A stretch of DNA of 64,000 nucleotides, from NCBI GenBank assembly GCA_014859445.1, contig JACUUC010000001.1, forward strand, positions 62,001 to 126,000, read 5' to 3'. Positions 17,190-24,661 of this stretch are shown piece after piece (the first letter of the stretch is position 1; each line of letters opens with the position of its first letter). The DNA comes from Bacterioplanes sp. (GTDB lineage: Bacteria > Pseudomonadota > Gammaproteobacteria > Pseudomonadales > Oceanobacteraceae). Under the pieces are notes generated by a model. The model made no database searches, had not been told where the DNA came from, and saw only the letters and a list, made by a program, of their open reading frames with translations. Both the position numbers and the translations under genes were made by a program.

Positions 17190-17237
17190 ATCACCCTCGC
17201 TCAAATTTGATCTATTAACAACAGTCATAGAATAATA

Positions 17238-17257
17238 ATATTAGAATATTCTTATAT
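17238..17257. promoter_or_regulatory. Candidate ArsR-family operator
   Basis: A 20-bp near-palindrome with core AGAATATTCT (17243-17252) and outer arms ATAT/ATAT; only the pair 17242/17253 mismatches. It lies in the intergenic region between the divergent persulfide-dioxygenase-like gene and the ArsR gene, the expected place for the regulator's own operator. AT-rich palindromes with GAATATTC-like cores are typical for sulfur-responsive ArsR proteins. Confidence 0.6.
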
Positions 17258-17309
17258 AGCAATACATAATGACTTGTGACCCACTTATTCTTAATGACCG
17301 AGGAACCAC

Positions 17310-17654
17310 ATGCAAGAAAACCCATCATTGACGACATCTATGATGCTCGACCAACATCGACAAGAAGCGGTCAGGTTATTGAAAGCACTGGCCAACGAAC
17401 ACCGCCTAGCGATTTTATGTTGCTTACGCGAAGGCGAACAATCGGTCACCGTACTGGGGCATCACTTGCCACTCAGTCAATCGGCCTTATCCCAACACCT
17501 TGCTTGGCTGCGTAAAGAACATCTGGTGATGGCCAGACGACACGCACAAACGGTATTTTATCGACTGGCGAATGATCAAGCAGAACGAGTTATCCATGTA
17601 TTAAATCGGTTGTATTCGCCCATTCGTGATAGCGAATTCTCTGAGCAAGACTAG
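17310..17654 (+). CDS. ArsR/SmtB-family transcription regulator (BigR/SqrR-like)
   Basis: Dimeric winged-helix repressor of 114 residues, with the ANEHRLAILCCL helix, recognition region LSQSALSQHLAWLRKEHLV and wing RRHAQTVFYRL typical of ArsR proteins. Its position opposite a persulfide-dioxygenase-like gene and the EGEQSV segment suggest a reactive-sulfur sensor of the BigR/SqrR/YgaV type. C37 aligns with the first sensing Cys of BigR, but the second (near the C-terminus) is absent: the matching region reads LYSPIRDSE. C38 is an extra adjacent Cys. How it senses its signal is therefore unclear. Start ATG at 17310; an overlapping frame from 17276 is a shadow. Confidence 0.85.
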   Translation: MQENPSLTTSMMLDQHRQEAVRLLKALANEHRLAILCCLREGEQSVTVLGHHLPLSQSALSQHLAWLRKEHLVMARRHAQTVFYRLANDQAERVIHVLNRLYSPIRDSEFSEQD

Positions 17655-17708
17655 CCCTAACGATCGCAGCTCAGTATGATAAAATGCCTTTTTATGGAGT
17701 TGCGTACA

Positions 17709-18209
17709 ATGTCATGGTTACTATTCATTGTTGGTATTGCAATCATTTTTGGCTTGGCCTTCTATGCTTGGCGCCTGTCACAGCAGGTAAAACAACAAGA
17801 GCAACGTCAACAACAAGAACTGGCAGAAGCCGATAACCACTTGCGGCAAAAACAACGTGAACTACAGCAGGATATTTCTTTTGTCGCACGCGCCGTTTTA
17901 GCAGAACAATGTGAGATCACAGAAGGCGTCATGCGCATCCAGTATTTACTATCTGGCCTAGATCCCGATGTTTGGAAAAGTGACGATTTAACCACGCTAC
18001 GTCGCCACTACGACGAAACGAAACACATGCCGATTTTGGATGACTACAAAAGACTCGACAAAAAACAGCAATTCCAAATCGATCGTCAGCGCTGGACATT
18101 GGAAAGCGAGCACAAAAATGCCATTGAACAAGAACTGCATTGGCTGGTCGAATACCATTACCCGAATGTGACCCTGCTTCACACACCACACCCATCGTCC
18201 TCGCACTAA
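17709..18209 (+). CDS. DUF2489 domain membrane protein
   Basis: Inner-membrane protein with one N-terminal transmembrane helix (about residues 2-22, SWLLFIVGIAIIFGLAFYA) and a cytoplasmic tail that starts with a Gln/Glu-rich coiled coil (about 26-62) and continues into a helical domain with CEITEGVMRIQYLL, matching DUF2489. GGAG at 17696-17699 with a 9-base spacer supports the ATG at 17709. The protein is 166 residues. It follows the ArsR gene by 54 bases and precedes yceI by 24. Function unknown. Confidence 0.75.
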   Translation: MSWLLFIVGIAIIFGLAFYAWRLSQQVKQQEQRQQQELAEADNHLRQKQRELQQDISFVARAVLAEQCEITEGVMRIQYLLSGLDPDVWKSDDLTTLRRHYDETKHMPILDDYKRLDKKQQFQIDRQRWTLESEHKNAIEQELHWLVEYHYPNVTLLHTPHPSSSH

Positions 18210-18233
18210 CAACCATTCAATAAGGGGTTGGCT

Positions 18234-18809
18234 ATGCCACGTTTCATTCTGAGTTTGTTTTTACTGACCATGTATTCGGCCCACGCGGATTGGCAACTGT
18301 CCACTCCCTCTTCACTCACATTCACCAGCACGAAAAACACGCATCTGGTTGAAGTACACCGTTTCACTCGTTTAGAAGGTTATGTCAAACACAACGGTGA
18401 AGCCAAATTACAAATTGATTTGGCGAGCATCGACTCCAACATTGCTATCCGTGATGAGCGTATGCGCGACCTGCTGTTTAAGACAACCCAATTCGCCCGT
18501 GCCGAATTGACCGCACGCATTCCTGAAGCCATCGTGCAACAAGCCCAAAACGGCCAAACTGTCTCCTATGATTTAGACGGAGATTTATGGCTTCATGGTT
18601 CACGACAGCCCGTATCCGTGCCCGTTACCGTTGTGCCAACGGCGGATGGGAAGGTCGTCATCAGTAACTCACAACCGGTGTTACTTCATGCGGACGCATT
18701 TGGTTTGACGAAAGGCATTCAGGCACTTCGCGATATTGCCGGATTAGAAACCATTGGCGAAGTAGTGCCTGTCCATTTTACGCTAACGTTCGCCCCGAGC
18801 ACGCAATGA
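18234..18809 (+). CDS. YceI-family periplasmic protein
   Basis: Exported lipocalin-like protein of the YceI family, which binds isoprenoid-type lipids. A signal peptide ends about residue 18 (MYSAHA), then come the beta-barrel landmarks: SLTFTSTKNT, EVHRFTRLEG and DLASIDSNIAIRDERMRDLLF, followed by an LDGDLWLHGSRQPV strand. AAGGGG at 18222-18227 supports the ATG at 18234; a TTG at 18228 is in frame but too close to it. Length 191. Its 3' end overlaps the convergent ppk2 gene by 27 bases. Confidence 0.88.
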   Translation: MPRFILSLFLLTMYSAHADWQLSTPSSLTFTSTKNTHLVEVHRFTRLEGYVKHNGEAKLQIDLASIDSNIAIRDERMRDLLFKTTQFARAELTARIPEAIVQQAQNGQTVSYDLDGDLWLHGSRQPVSVPVTVVPTADGKVVISNSQPVLLHADAFGLTKGIQALRDIAGLETIGEVVPVHFTLTFAPSTQ

Positions 18810-19619
18810 TCTGACATCCTGTACAATCAATGCATCTGGATGTAAATCGTGAGTCAGCGTTTTATGACTGTATTCTAGGGCATCCAAGACAACGCGCATG
18901 GCATTCAACCTAGCGCGTTTCTTATCATCCGAACGAATCACCCACCAAGGGCCATCAACGTGATCCGTGCGTGCAAACATGGCTTCTTTCGCGGTGCGAT
19001 AATCATCCCACTTTTCCACGGAGGCAAGATCCATTGGGCTCAGTTTCCAGTGTTTTAACGGATCCTTCTGTCGTTTTTGAAAACGATTCAGTTGCTCTTC
19101 GCGACTGACGGAAAACCAGAATTTGAACAGGTATATACCCGACCGAGTGAGCATACGCTCAAATTCAGGAACAGAACGCATAAAGTCATCGTACTCTTCG
19201 TCTGAACAAAACCCCATCACACGCTCAACGCCAGCACGGTTATACCAAGAGCGATCGAATAGCACGATTTCACCAGCACTGGGCAAATGTTGCACATAAC
19301 GCTGAAAATACCACTGACTACGCTCATTCTCATTGGGTTTTTCCAAGGCGACGACACGTGCACCTCGAGGATTGAGGTGTTCCATAAAACGCTTAATCGC
19401 CCCTCCTTTTCCAGCGGCATCCCGCCCCTCAAAAACAATGACGACTTTTTTACCTTCCGCCTTAACCCAGTTTTGCAGTTTTAACAGTTCGATTTGAAGA
19501 ATACGCTTTTGCTGCTCATATTCACGCCGAGTTAAACGATCAGGATACGGCGCATACTGTGTGACATTGGGGCCGATTTGCGGCACCAGTAAAGGGTATG
19601 ATCGAGGATTCAAACTCAT
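18783..19619 (-). CDS. ppk2: Polyphosphate kinase 2 (PPK2, class I)
   Basis: Uses polyphosphate to phosphorylate nucleoside diphosphates, or the reverse. The 278-residue protein has the single PPK2 domain: Walker A FEGRDAAGKGG (about residues 62-72), a lid with NENERSQWYFQRYVQHLP, Walker B DRSWYNRAG and downstream FWFSVSREEQ and KHWKLSPMD. One domain of this length with these motifs fits class I enzymes. It lies 18 bases downstream of the diguanylate cyclase gene on the same strand, so the two may be co-transcribed. Confidence 0.92.
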   Translation of the reverse strand: MSLNPRSYPLLVPQIGPNVTQYAPYPDRLTRREYEQQKRILQIELLKLQNWVKAEGKKVVIVFEGRDAAGKGGAIKRFMEHLNPRGARVVALEKPNENERSQWYFQRYVQHLPSAGEIVLFDRSWYNRAGVERVMGFCSDEEYDDFMRSVPEFERMLTRSGIYLFKFWFSVSREEQLNRFQKRQKDPLKHWKLSPMDLASVEKWDDYRTAKEAMFARTDHVDGPWWVIRSDDKKRARLNAMRVVLDALEYSHKTLTHDLHPDALIVQDVRSLRARGER

Positions 19620-19637
19620 AACAACATCCTATCCTGT

Positions 19638-20657
19638 TCATGCGGTTTCACTTTCAACACCGAGGAAACGATTACGTCCAGCGTGTTTCGCACGATACAA
19701 ATACACATCTAAAAATTCTAACACCTGACTTAACGGCAAATATTGATTTGGGCGTGGCGTGATGGACAAAAAACTCCCCGATGCTGTCATGGCCAATGCT
19801 TGCTCTTGATCGTTGACGATCGGACATTCAGCAATGGCCGTACGAACTCGCTCGGCCACTTGCATAAGCTGCTCCGGTTGGCAACCTGGCAGCAACAACA
19901 CAAACTCTTCGCCGCCCAAGCGACCGACCTGATCGGTGGGACGCATCACCTGTTTCAAGGTACGACACAACGCTTGTAACGCACGATCACCGGTGGCGTG
20001 ACCATGCACATCATTAATCTGTTTAAAGTGATCGATGTCGATCAAAATGATGGAGAAAACATGATATTGACGCTGGCCCCTAGCCCATTCACGTTCGTAA
20101 GCTCGCTCAAAGCCTCGGCGGTTATCGACGCCGGTCAAGGGGTCCGTCAATGCAAGACGCGCCTGCTCTTCGGTTTGCTTGACCATCACAAAGCATGCGG
20201 CAATCACGGCTGCCAAATGCTGCATAAAATCCGTCGCCATCCCAGTAAGAAAACGCCCCGAATGCGAAGAATACAAGCGCAACTGCCCCAAATACACATC
20301 ATTACGCAATAAGGGTAAGGCGAGCCCAGATTGCCAAGGAGGTGGTGGCGATATTGTCGTCACTGGAACCATAGGGACGCGAGAATGAAATTCAATTTGA
20401 TTGACCAAAACCGCTTGATCTAAATCGAGCGACTGCAAAATCGCTTGCTTTAGTGACCCATCAGGATCACAGATCTTTAGCCCAATGGCCTCCAAATCAA
20501 ATTGCTCTGGCAGTCCTTCTAACAACAACGTCAACAAATCAAACCAACGCTGGCACGACAGTAATTGCAATTCAAAGGTTTGTAAGCGTCGTAACAACGC
20601 TTCGTTACGCCGAGCATTGTCCAGTAATTCGGCTACATCCACTCGCCTAAACTCCAT
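19638..20657 (-). CDS. GAF-like/GGDEF diguanylate cyclase
   Basis: Predicted cytoplasmic diguanylate cyclase making cyclic di-GMP. The first 170 residues resemble a DUF484/GAF-like sensor: an N-terminal helix, then a mixed alpha/beta region with SGLALPLLRNDVYLGQLRLY. The GGDEF domain starts at LTDPLTGVDNRRGF, has the metal-binding DIDHFKQIND, an intact GGEEF signature and an RxxD inhibitory site exactly five residues before it (RPTD-QVGRL-GGEEF). It should therefore be active and product-inhibited. No membrane segment. The start has no strong ribosome-binding site. Confidence 0.9.
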   Translation of the reverse strand: MEFRRVDVAELLDNARRNEALLRRLQTFELQLLSCQRWFDLLTLLLEGLPEQFDLEAIGLKICDPDGSLKQAILQSLDLDQAVLVNQIEFHSRVPMVPVTTISPPPPWQSGLALPLLRNDVYLGQLRLYSSHSGRFLTGMATDFMQHLAAVIAACFVMVKQTEEQARLALTDPLTGVDNRRGFERAYEREWARGQRQYHVFSIILIDIDHFKQINDVHGHATGDRALQALCRTLKQVMRPTDQVGRLGGEEFVLLLPGCQPEQLMQVAERVRTAIAECPIVNDQEQALAMTASGSFLSITPRPNQYLPLSQVLEFLDVYLYRAKHAGRNRFLGVESETA

Positions 20658-20832
20658 GGATTATGGTAGTTGGTCGTTATCGCTCATCACTTGACGCCAC
20701 ATCGCAGAGGCCATTGCCAAGTCATTATCTCAATCATAAAGAAACAGTATAGTTAAGAGAGGAAAATGTGCTCAAGCAGATGCCTTTTTTTTTTGTTAGA
20801 ATGCGTTTTTCAACGATTGCAATGTGCGTATT

Positions 20833-21633
20833 ATGGCGTCTTCTGTGTTGGTGTTTGATTCGGGGGTGGGTGGCCTTAGCGTGTTGCAAGAGATCCATCA
20901 ATACTGTCCGCCCATGCCCATCTATTACCTAATGGATCGCGAAGGTTTTCCATACGGCATCAAAGAAGATGAACCACTCGCGCAACGCATACTGACGCTG
21001 TGTCAGGAGGCCGTGGCCGTCCTCAAGCCCAGCTTATTGGTGATCGCCTGCAACACCGCCAGCACACTTGCGTTACCCTTGTTGCGGCAGCATCTGACCA
21101 TACCGATTGTGGGCGTTGTTCCTGCCATTAAAGTTGCCGCTGAGCTCAGCCCGAATCGTTGCATTGGACTATTGGCCACGCCCGCCACGGTGAATCGTCC
21201 TTACATCAATGATCTGATTAATGAGTTTGCCAACGACTGTACCGTGACTCGTTTTGGCAGTAGCGCCTTGGTGCATTACGCCGAACATTGGTTAGCGCAA
21301 CAGCAGCCTCCCGATGCCTTATTCGAACATTTGAATGGCTGGCTCAGCGATACACCGCAACCTAGCCATGTTGTGCTAGGATGCACGCACTTTCCACTAC
21401 TAAGAGATTTCTTAGAACGGTTATGGCCTCACGTTACGTGGATTGATTCGGGTGCAGCCATCGCTCGGCGAGTGGCCAGTTTGTTAGCACCCGATGCACA
21501 TCAAAACGGTCATTTCGAGTTGTACTGGACAGGTACCAGCGAGATTGAATCGGGCGTACTTATGTTCTTACAAGGCATAGGCAACGTCACGCGCGCACAA
21601 CCACTAACGACACAAATTTCTTATACAAAATAA
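20833..21633 (+). CDS. murI: Glutamate racemase
   Basis: Converts L-glutamate to D-glutamate for peptidoglycan synthesis. Motifs present: VFDSGVGGLSVLQ near the N-terminus (catalytic Asp), the first catalytic Cys in IACNTAST and the second in LGCTHFPLL. The length of 266 residues is typical. The ATG at 20833 is preferred because the family starts just before VLVFDSG; a GTG at 20824 is in frame. Neither has a strong ribosome-binding site. The gene is divergent from the diguanylate cyclase gene, and its stop codon lies inside a terminator hairpin. Confidence 0.93.
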   Translation: MASSVLVFDSGVGGLSVLQEIHQYCPPMPIYYLMDREGFPYGIKEDEPLAQRILTLCQEAVAVLKPSLLVIACNTASTLALPLLRQHLTIPIVGVVPAIKVAAELSPNRCIGLLATPATVNRPYINDLINEFANDCTVTRFGSSALVHYAEHWLAQQQPPDALFEHLNGWLSDTPQPSHVVLGCTHFPLLRDFLERLWPHVTWIDSGAAIARRVASLLAPDAHQNGHFELYWTGTSEIESGVLMFLQGIGNVTRAQPLTTQISYTK

Positions 21634-21657
21634 AACTTTGTATAAGTTTTTAATTTT
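21620..21657 (+). terminator. Intrinsic terminator of murI
   Basis: CTTATACAAA (21620-21629) and TTTGTATAAG (21637-21646) form a perfect 10-bp stem with a 7-nt loop, followed by TTTTTAATTTTT. The hairpin contains the murI stop codon (21631-21633), an economical arrangement. Confidence 0.8.
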
Positions 21658-21699
21658 TGAGTAAAATACTCAGGTATTCATTGATAAACGGTTTAACTC

Positions 21700-22251
21700 A
21701 TGTCGCAATTAGAACAGCTTTACCAACAAGTCCTATCTGAATTAGGTGAAGACATTCATCGAGAAGGCTTGCTCGACACACCGAAACGAGCTGCTAAAGC
21801 CATGCAGTTTCTAACCAGCGGCTACACCACCGATTTAAATGAGGTGGTCAATAACGCGGTTTTTTCCAGTGATAACGATGAAATGGTGGTTGTACAAGGC
21901 ATTGAATTTTACTCCTTGTGTGAACACCACGTACTTCCTTTTCTAGGCCGTTGTCATATTGGCTACTTGCCCAATGGTAAAGTGCTCGGTTTGTCAAAAT
22001 TTGCACGTATTGTCGATGTGTTTGCGCGTCGCTTGCAAATCCAAGAAAACATGACGAAACAAATCGCCGATGCCGTTTTAGAAGTGACCGGCTGTCGCGG
22101 GGTTGGTGTGATTATCGAAGCTCAACACATGTGCATGATGATGCGGGGCGTGCAGAAACAAAATTCGATGATGCGCACTTCGGTTATGAAAGGTGCTTTC
22201 CGAGAAAATGCCGCTACCCGCGATGAATTCATGCGACTCATCGGATTATAG
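21700..22251 (+). CDS. folE: GTP cyclohydrolase I (FolE)
   Basis: First enzyme of tetrahydrofolate (and tetrahydropterin) synthesis: GTP to dihydroneopterin triphosphate. The 183-residue protein has the zinc ligand motif [29 protein letters not shown] (read as GYLP and GLSKFARI motifs), [19 protein letters not shown] with the second zinc Cys and catalytic His, and an RDEFMRLIG end. The C-x-H-H zinc site means a canonical type IA enzyme. A short inverted repeat (GAGTA-AAA-TACTC, 21659-21671) lies between the murI terminator and the start. Confidence 0.94.
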   Translation: MSQLEQLYQQVLSELGEDIHREGLLDTPKRAAKAMQFLTSGYTTDLNEVVNNAVFSSDNDEMVVVQGIEFYSLCEHHVLPFLGRCHIGYLPNGKVLGLSKFARIVDVFARRLQIQENMTKQIADAVLEVTGCRGVGVIIEAQHMCMMMRGVQKQNSMMRTSVMKGAFRENAATRDEFMRLIGL

Positions 22252-22324
22252 TCTCAGAGCGATTTGCAGTATCATCATTCGATTATTTGTCTTAGTGTGA
22301 TCGCGAAAACAACGGATAACGAAT

Positions 22325-23713
22325 ATGGCAATGATCGAATGGTGGTTTTGGCCAATTGTCATTTATGGTCTTGGCATCATTGCGGCTTTGGATGTGATTT
22401 GGCGAGGACGCAGCAGCCAAAGCATGGCCGCGTGGGTGTTAGCACTGATATTGATGCCCGTCTTAACCCTACCCATCTACCTTCTTTTTGGTGCTCGACG
22501 ATTTCGCGGTTATCGTCGAGCTCGCCGTCAGGGCGATACCGTTCTCGGCCCCATCGGCATCACAGCAGGAAACCGTTTAAGCCCATTCATTGCCACGCCA
22601 ACGGCACTGACCAAACCATTCACTCGATTGTTTCGCATGCCCGAAATTCATCACAACGAATGCACATTACTGATTAATGGTGAAGCCACGTTCAATCGGC
22701 TGTTTCAACGGATTCGCGAAGCCAAACACGTCATTTGTATCCAATTCTACATTCTTCGAGACGATGCCCTAGGACAAGAGCTGCTGCACCTTTTACGTCA
22801 AAAAGTGCAGCAGGGCGTCGCCGTCTATTTGCTGTATGACGAAATTGGCAGTCACAAACTCTCACGGCGCTACATCAATGCACTGAGACAGTCAGGCATC
22901 GACGTATCCCGATTTAATCCGATTCGATTTCGGTATCGCTGGCAATTAAATTTTCGCAATCACCGTAAAGTCACCATCATTGACGAACAATATGCTTTTG
23001 TCGGAGGTCATAATCTCGGCATGGAGTATTTGCATCAACAAGGATACTGGCGTGATACGCATGTTGAAATTCATGGCCCTGCGGCGCTGTCATTTCAACT
23101 GAGTTTTGTCGAAGACTGGCACTGGGCAACCAGTACCGTTCTTCCATTACCATGGGCGGTCACTTGTGGCCGTGGACCCACATCGGTTATGTGCTTAAAT
23201 CCTGGGCCATCCGATTATCAGGATAGTGGCGCAACCGTGGTCACGCATTTGATCAACCAAGCGCAGCATCGCTGCTGGTTGTCAGCCCCCTATTTCATTC
23301 CAGACGCCACCCTGATCAACGCCTTGCAACTGGCTGTATTGCGTGGCATCGATGTCCGCGTGTTGCTGCCCGAGAAAGCCGATAACTGGTTGGTACAACA
23401 AGCCATGCGTAGCTACGTACAAGAGCTGACACATTACGGCATTCATTTTCACACGTATCAGAAAGGATTTATGCATCAAAAAGTCATCTTAGTGGATGAC
23501 GATACCGCCTGCATTGGCAGTATGAATTTGGACAATCGCTCGCTGCACATTAATTTTGAAAGTGCGGCACTGATTCACGATGCCAGTTTTGCTCAACAGG
23601 TCAAAACCATGCTAGAAATTGACTTTACTCATGCTCGCCCTAGCCAATTACGATACAACATTGGGCAACGCCTCTTGGCTCGCAGCACACGCTTACTGGC
23701 ACCCATTTTATGA
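22325..23713 (+). CDS. cls: Cardiolipin synthase (PLD family)
   Basis: Inner-membrane phospholipid synthase condensing two phosphatidylglycerols. The 462-residue protein begins with two transmembrane helices (about 7-29 and 36-57, a PLDc_N pattern ending LPIYLLFGARRF). Two phospholipase D domains follow, with HKD motifs HRKVTIID and HQKVILVDD, each followed by the usual GG/GSMNLDNRS segment. This architecture matches ClsA-type synthases. Two ATGs (22325 and 22331) are in frame. A bidirectional terminator separates it from ompW. Confidence 0.92.
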   Translation: MAMIEWWFWPIVIYGLGIIAALDVIWRGRSSQSMAAWVLALILMPVLTLPIYLLFGARRFRGYRRARRQGDTVLGPIGITAGNRLSPFIATPTALTKPFTRLFRMPEIHHNECTLLINGEATFNRLFQRIREAKHVICIQFYILRDDALGQELLHLLRQKVQQGVAVYLLYDEIGSHKLSRRYINALRQSGIDVSRFNPIRFRYRWQLNFRNHRKVTIIDEQYAFVGGHNLGMEYLHQQGYWRDTHVEIHGPAALSFQLSFVEDWHWATSTVLPLPWAVTCGRGPTSVMCLNPGPSDYQDSGATVVTHLINQAQHRCWLSAPYFIPDATLINALQLAVLRGIDVRVLLPEKADNWLVQQAMRSYVQELTHYGIHFHTYQKGFMHQKVILVDDDTACIGSMNLDNRSLHINFESAALIHDASFAQQVKTMLEIDFTHARPSQLRYNIGQRLLARSTRLLAPIL

Positions 23714-23734
23714 CTGAAACAGCAGAGGCAAGCA

Positions 23735-23773
23735 TAAAAAAACCGCCCTCTGCGAACAGGTGGCGGTTTTCTT
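23735..23773. terminator. Bidirectional terminator between cls and ompW
   Basis: AAAACCGCC (23739-23747) and GGCGGTTTT (23762-23770) form a 9-bp stem with a 14-nt loop. An A-tract before and T-tract after make it work for both convergent genes. Confidence 0.8.
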
Positions 23774-23789
23774 TAAGCGACAATCTCAA

Positions 23790-24389
23790 TCAGAACTTAT
23801 AGCCTGCACCGACCATAATGACTAATGGGTCGATCTCAACATCTTTGCCTACCGCGCGCAATTCAGCATCAATATCCACCTTCCATACGGCGACATTCGC
23901 CATCCAATTATCATCAATGTGATAATTCAAACCAGCGGAATAAGCAAGACCCCAACTGCGATCCAAACCTTTCAACGTGTCCAGAGCACCTTTTTCATCA
24001 TAGAAGAAAGTATGGTTAACACCTAAGCCTACATACGGTTGCCACTCAGATCCTGACGCTGATAATGGGTAGTATTGAACTGAAACCGTGGGAGGTAGAT
24101 GCTGAGTCGTACCAATGCGATCACCATCAATAGTCGCGGAGTGTTTGAACGGTGTTGCAGCCAACACTTCGACACCAATGTGTGGAGTGACCATATAGGT
24201 CAAAGTTAACCCCAACTGGGTATCATCTTCGACTTGAACTTTAGTACCACCACCAAGGTTTAAGTTATCGTCTTTCGGATTAACATTGATCACACCCGCT
24301 TTTACCATAATGTCGCCCGCTTCATACGCCATCGTAGGAACGGCAATCATGGCAACACTGGCGGCTAACAAAGTTTTTACTAATTTCAT
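23790..24389 (-). CDS. ompW: OmpW-family outer membrane beta-barrel protein
   Basis: Eight-stranded outer membrane channel for small hydrophobic compounds. The 199-residue protein starts with a signal peptide (MKLVKTLLAASVAMIAV, cleavage after TMA), then AGDIMVKAGVINVNP typical of OmpW, LGLTLTYMVTPHIGVEVLAATPF (given here in two parts: LTLTYMVT and HIGVEVLAATPF), and ends with aromatic residue F as outer membrane proteins do (GAGYKF). A perfect FNR-type site lies 74-87 bases upstream of the start, so oxygen control by the Anr encoded in this window is likely, as known for E. coli ompW. Confidence 0.93.
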   Translation of the reverse strand: MKLVKTLLAASVAMIAVPTMAYEAGDIMVKAGVINVNPKDDNLNLGGGTKVQVEDDTQLGLTLTYMVTPHIGVEVLAATPFKHSATIDGDRIGTTQHLPPTVSVQYYPLSASGSEWQPYVGLGVNHTFFYDEKGALDTLKGLDRSWGLAYSAGLNYHIDDNWMANVAVWKVDIDAELRAVGKDVEIDPLVIMVGAGYKF

Positions 24390-24462
24390 AAGTCTTCCTC
24401 AATGGTTACTTCGATATCCAACAATCAATACGCACAGACTACCTGCAACGGATAAAGAAAAT

Positions 24463-24476
24463 TTGATCCAAATCAA
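24463..24476 (-). promoter_or_regulatory. FNR/Anr-binding site upstream of ompW
   Basis: TTGAT-N4-ATCAA, a perfect match to the FNR/Anr consensus on either strand. On the minus strand a TAGTCT element at 24441-24436 lies about 31 bases after the centre of the site, which would place the site near -41.5 as in class II FNR-activated promoters. Confidence 0.75.
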
Positions 24477-24661
24477 GTACAAAAAGTATGGTTATCTTTC
24501 ACCAACAAAGGCTTGCGCCATATCAAGATTGGTATCCCTTTTGGAATAAAAGGAAGAAAGTTGGCACAGATGTTTCTCATCGAGAAAAACGCACATCATT
24601 GCCGAGACGGACATGCTATTTTGGCCTATAGTGATTAAAAAGGACGACAGAGATTGCTATT

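Noticed and set aside
22264-22677. Separate gene ahead of cls
   Set aside because: It lies in another frame over the cls start and has no protein-like composition; the cls frame is clearly coding.
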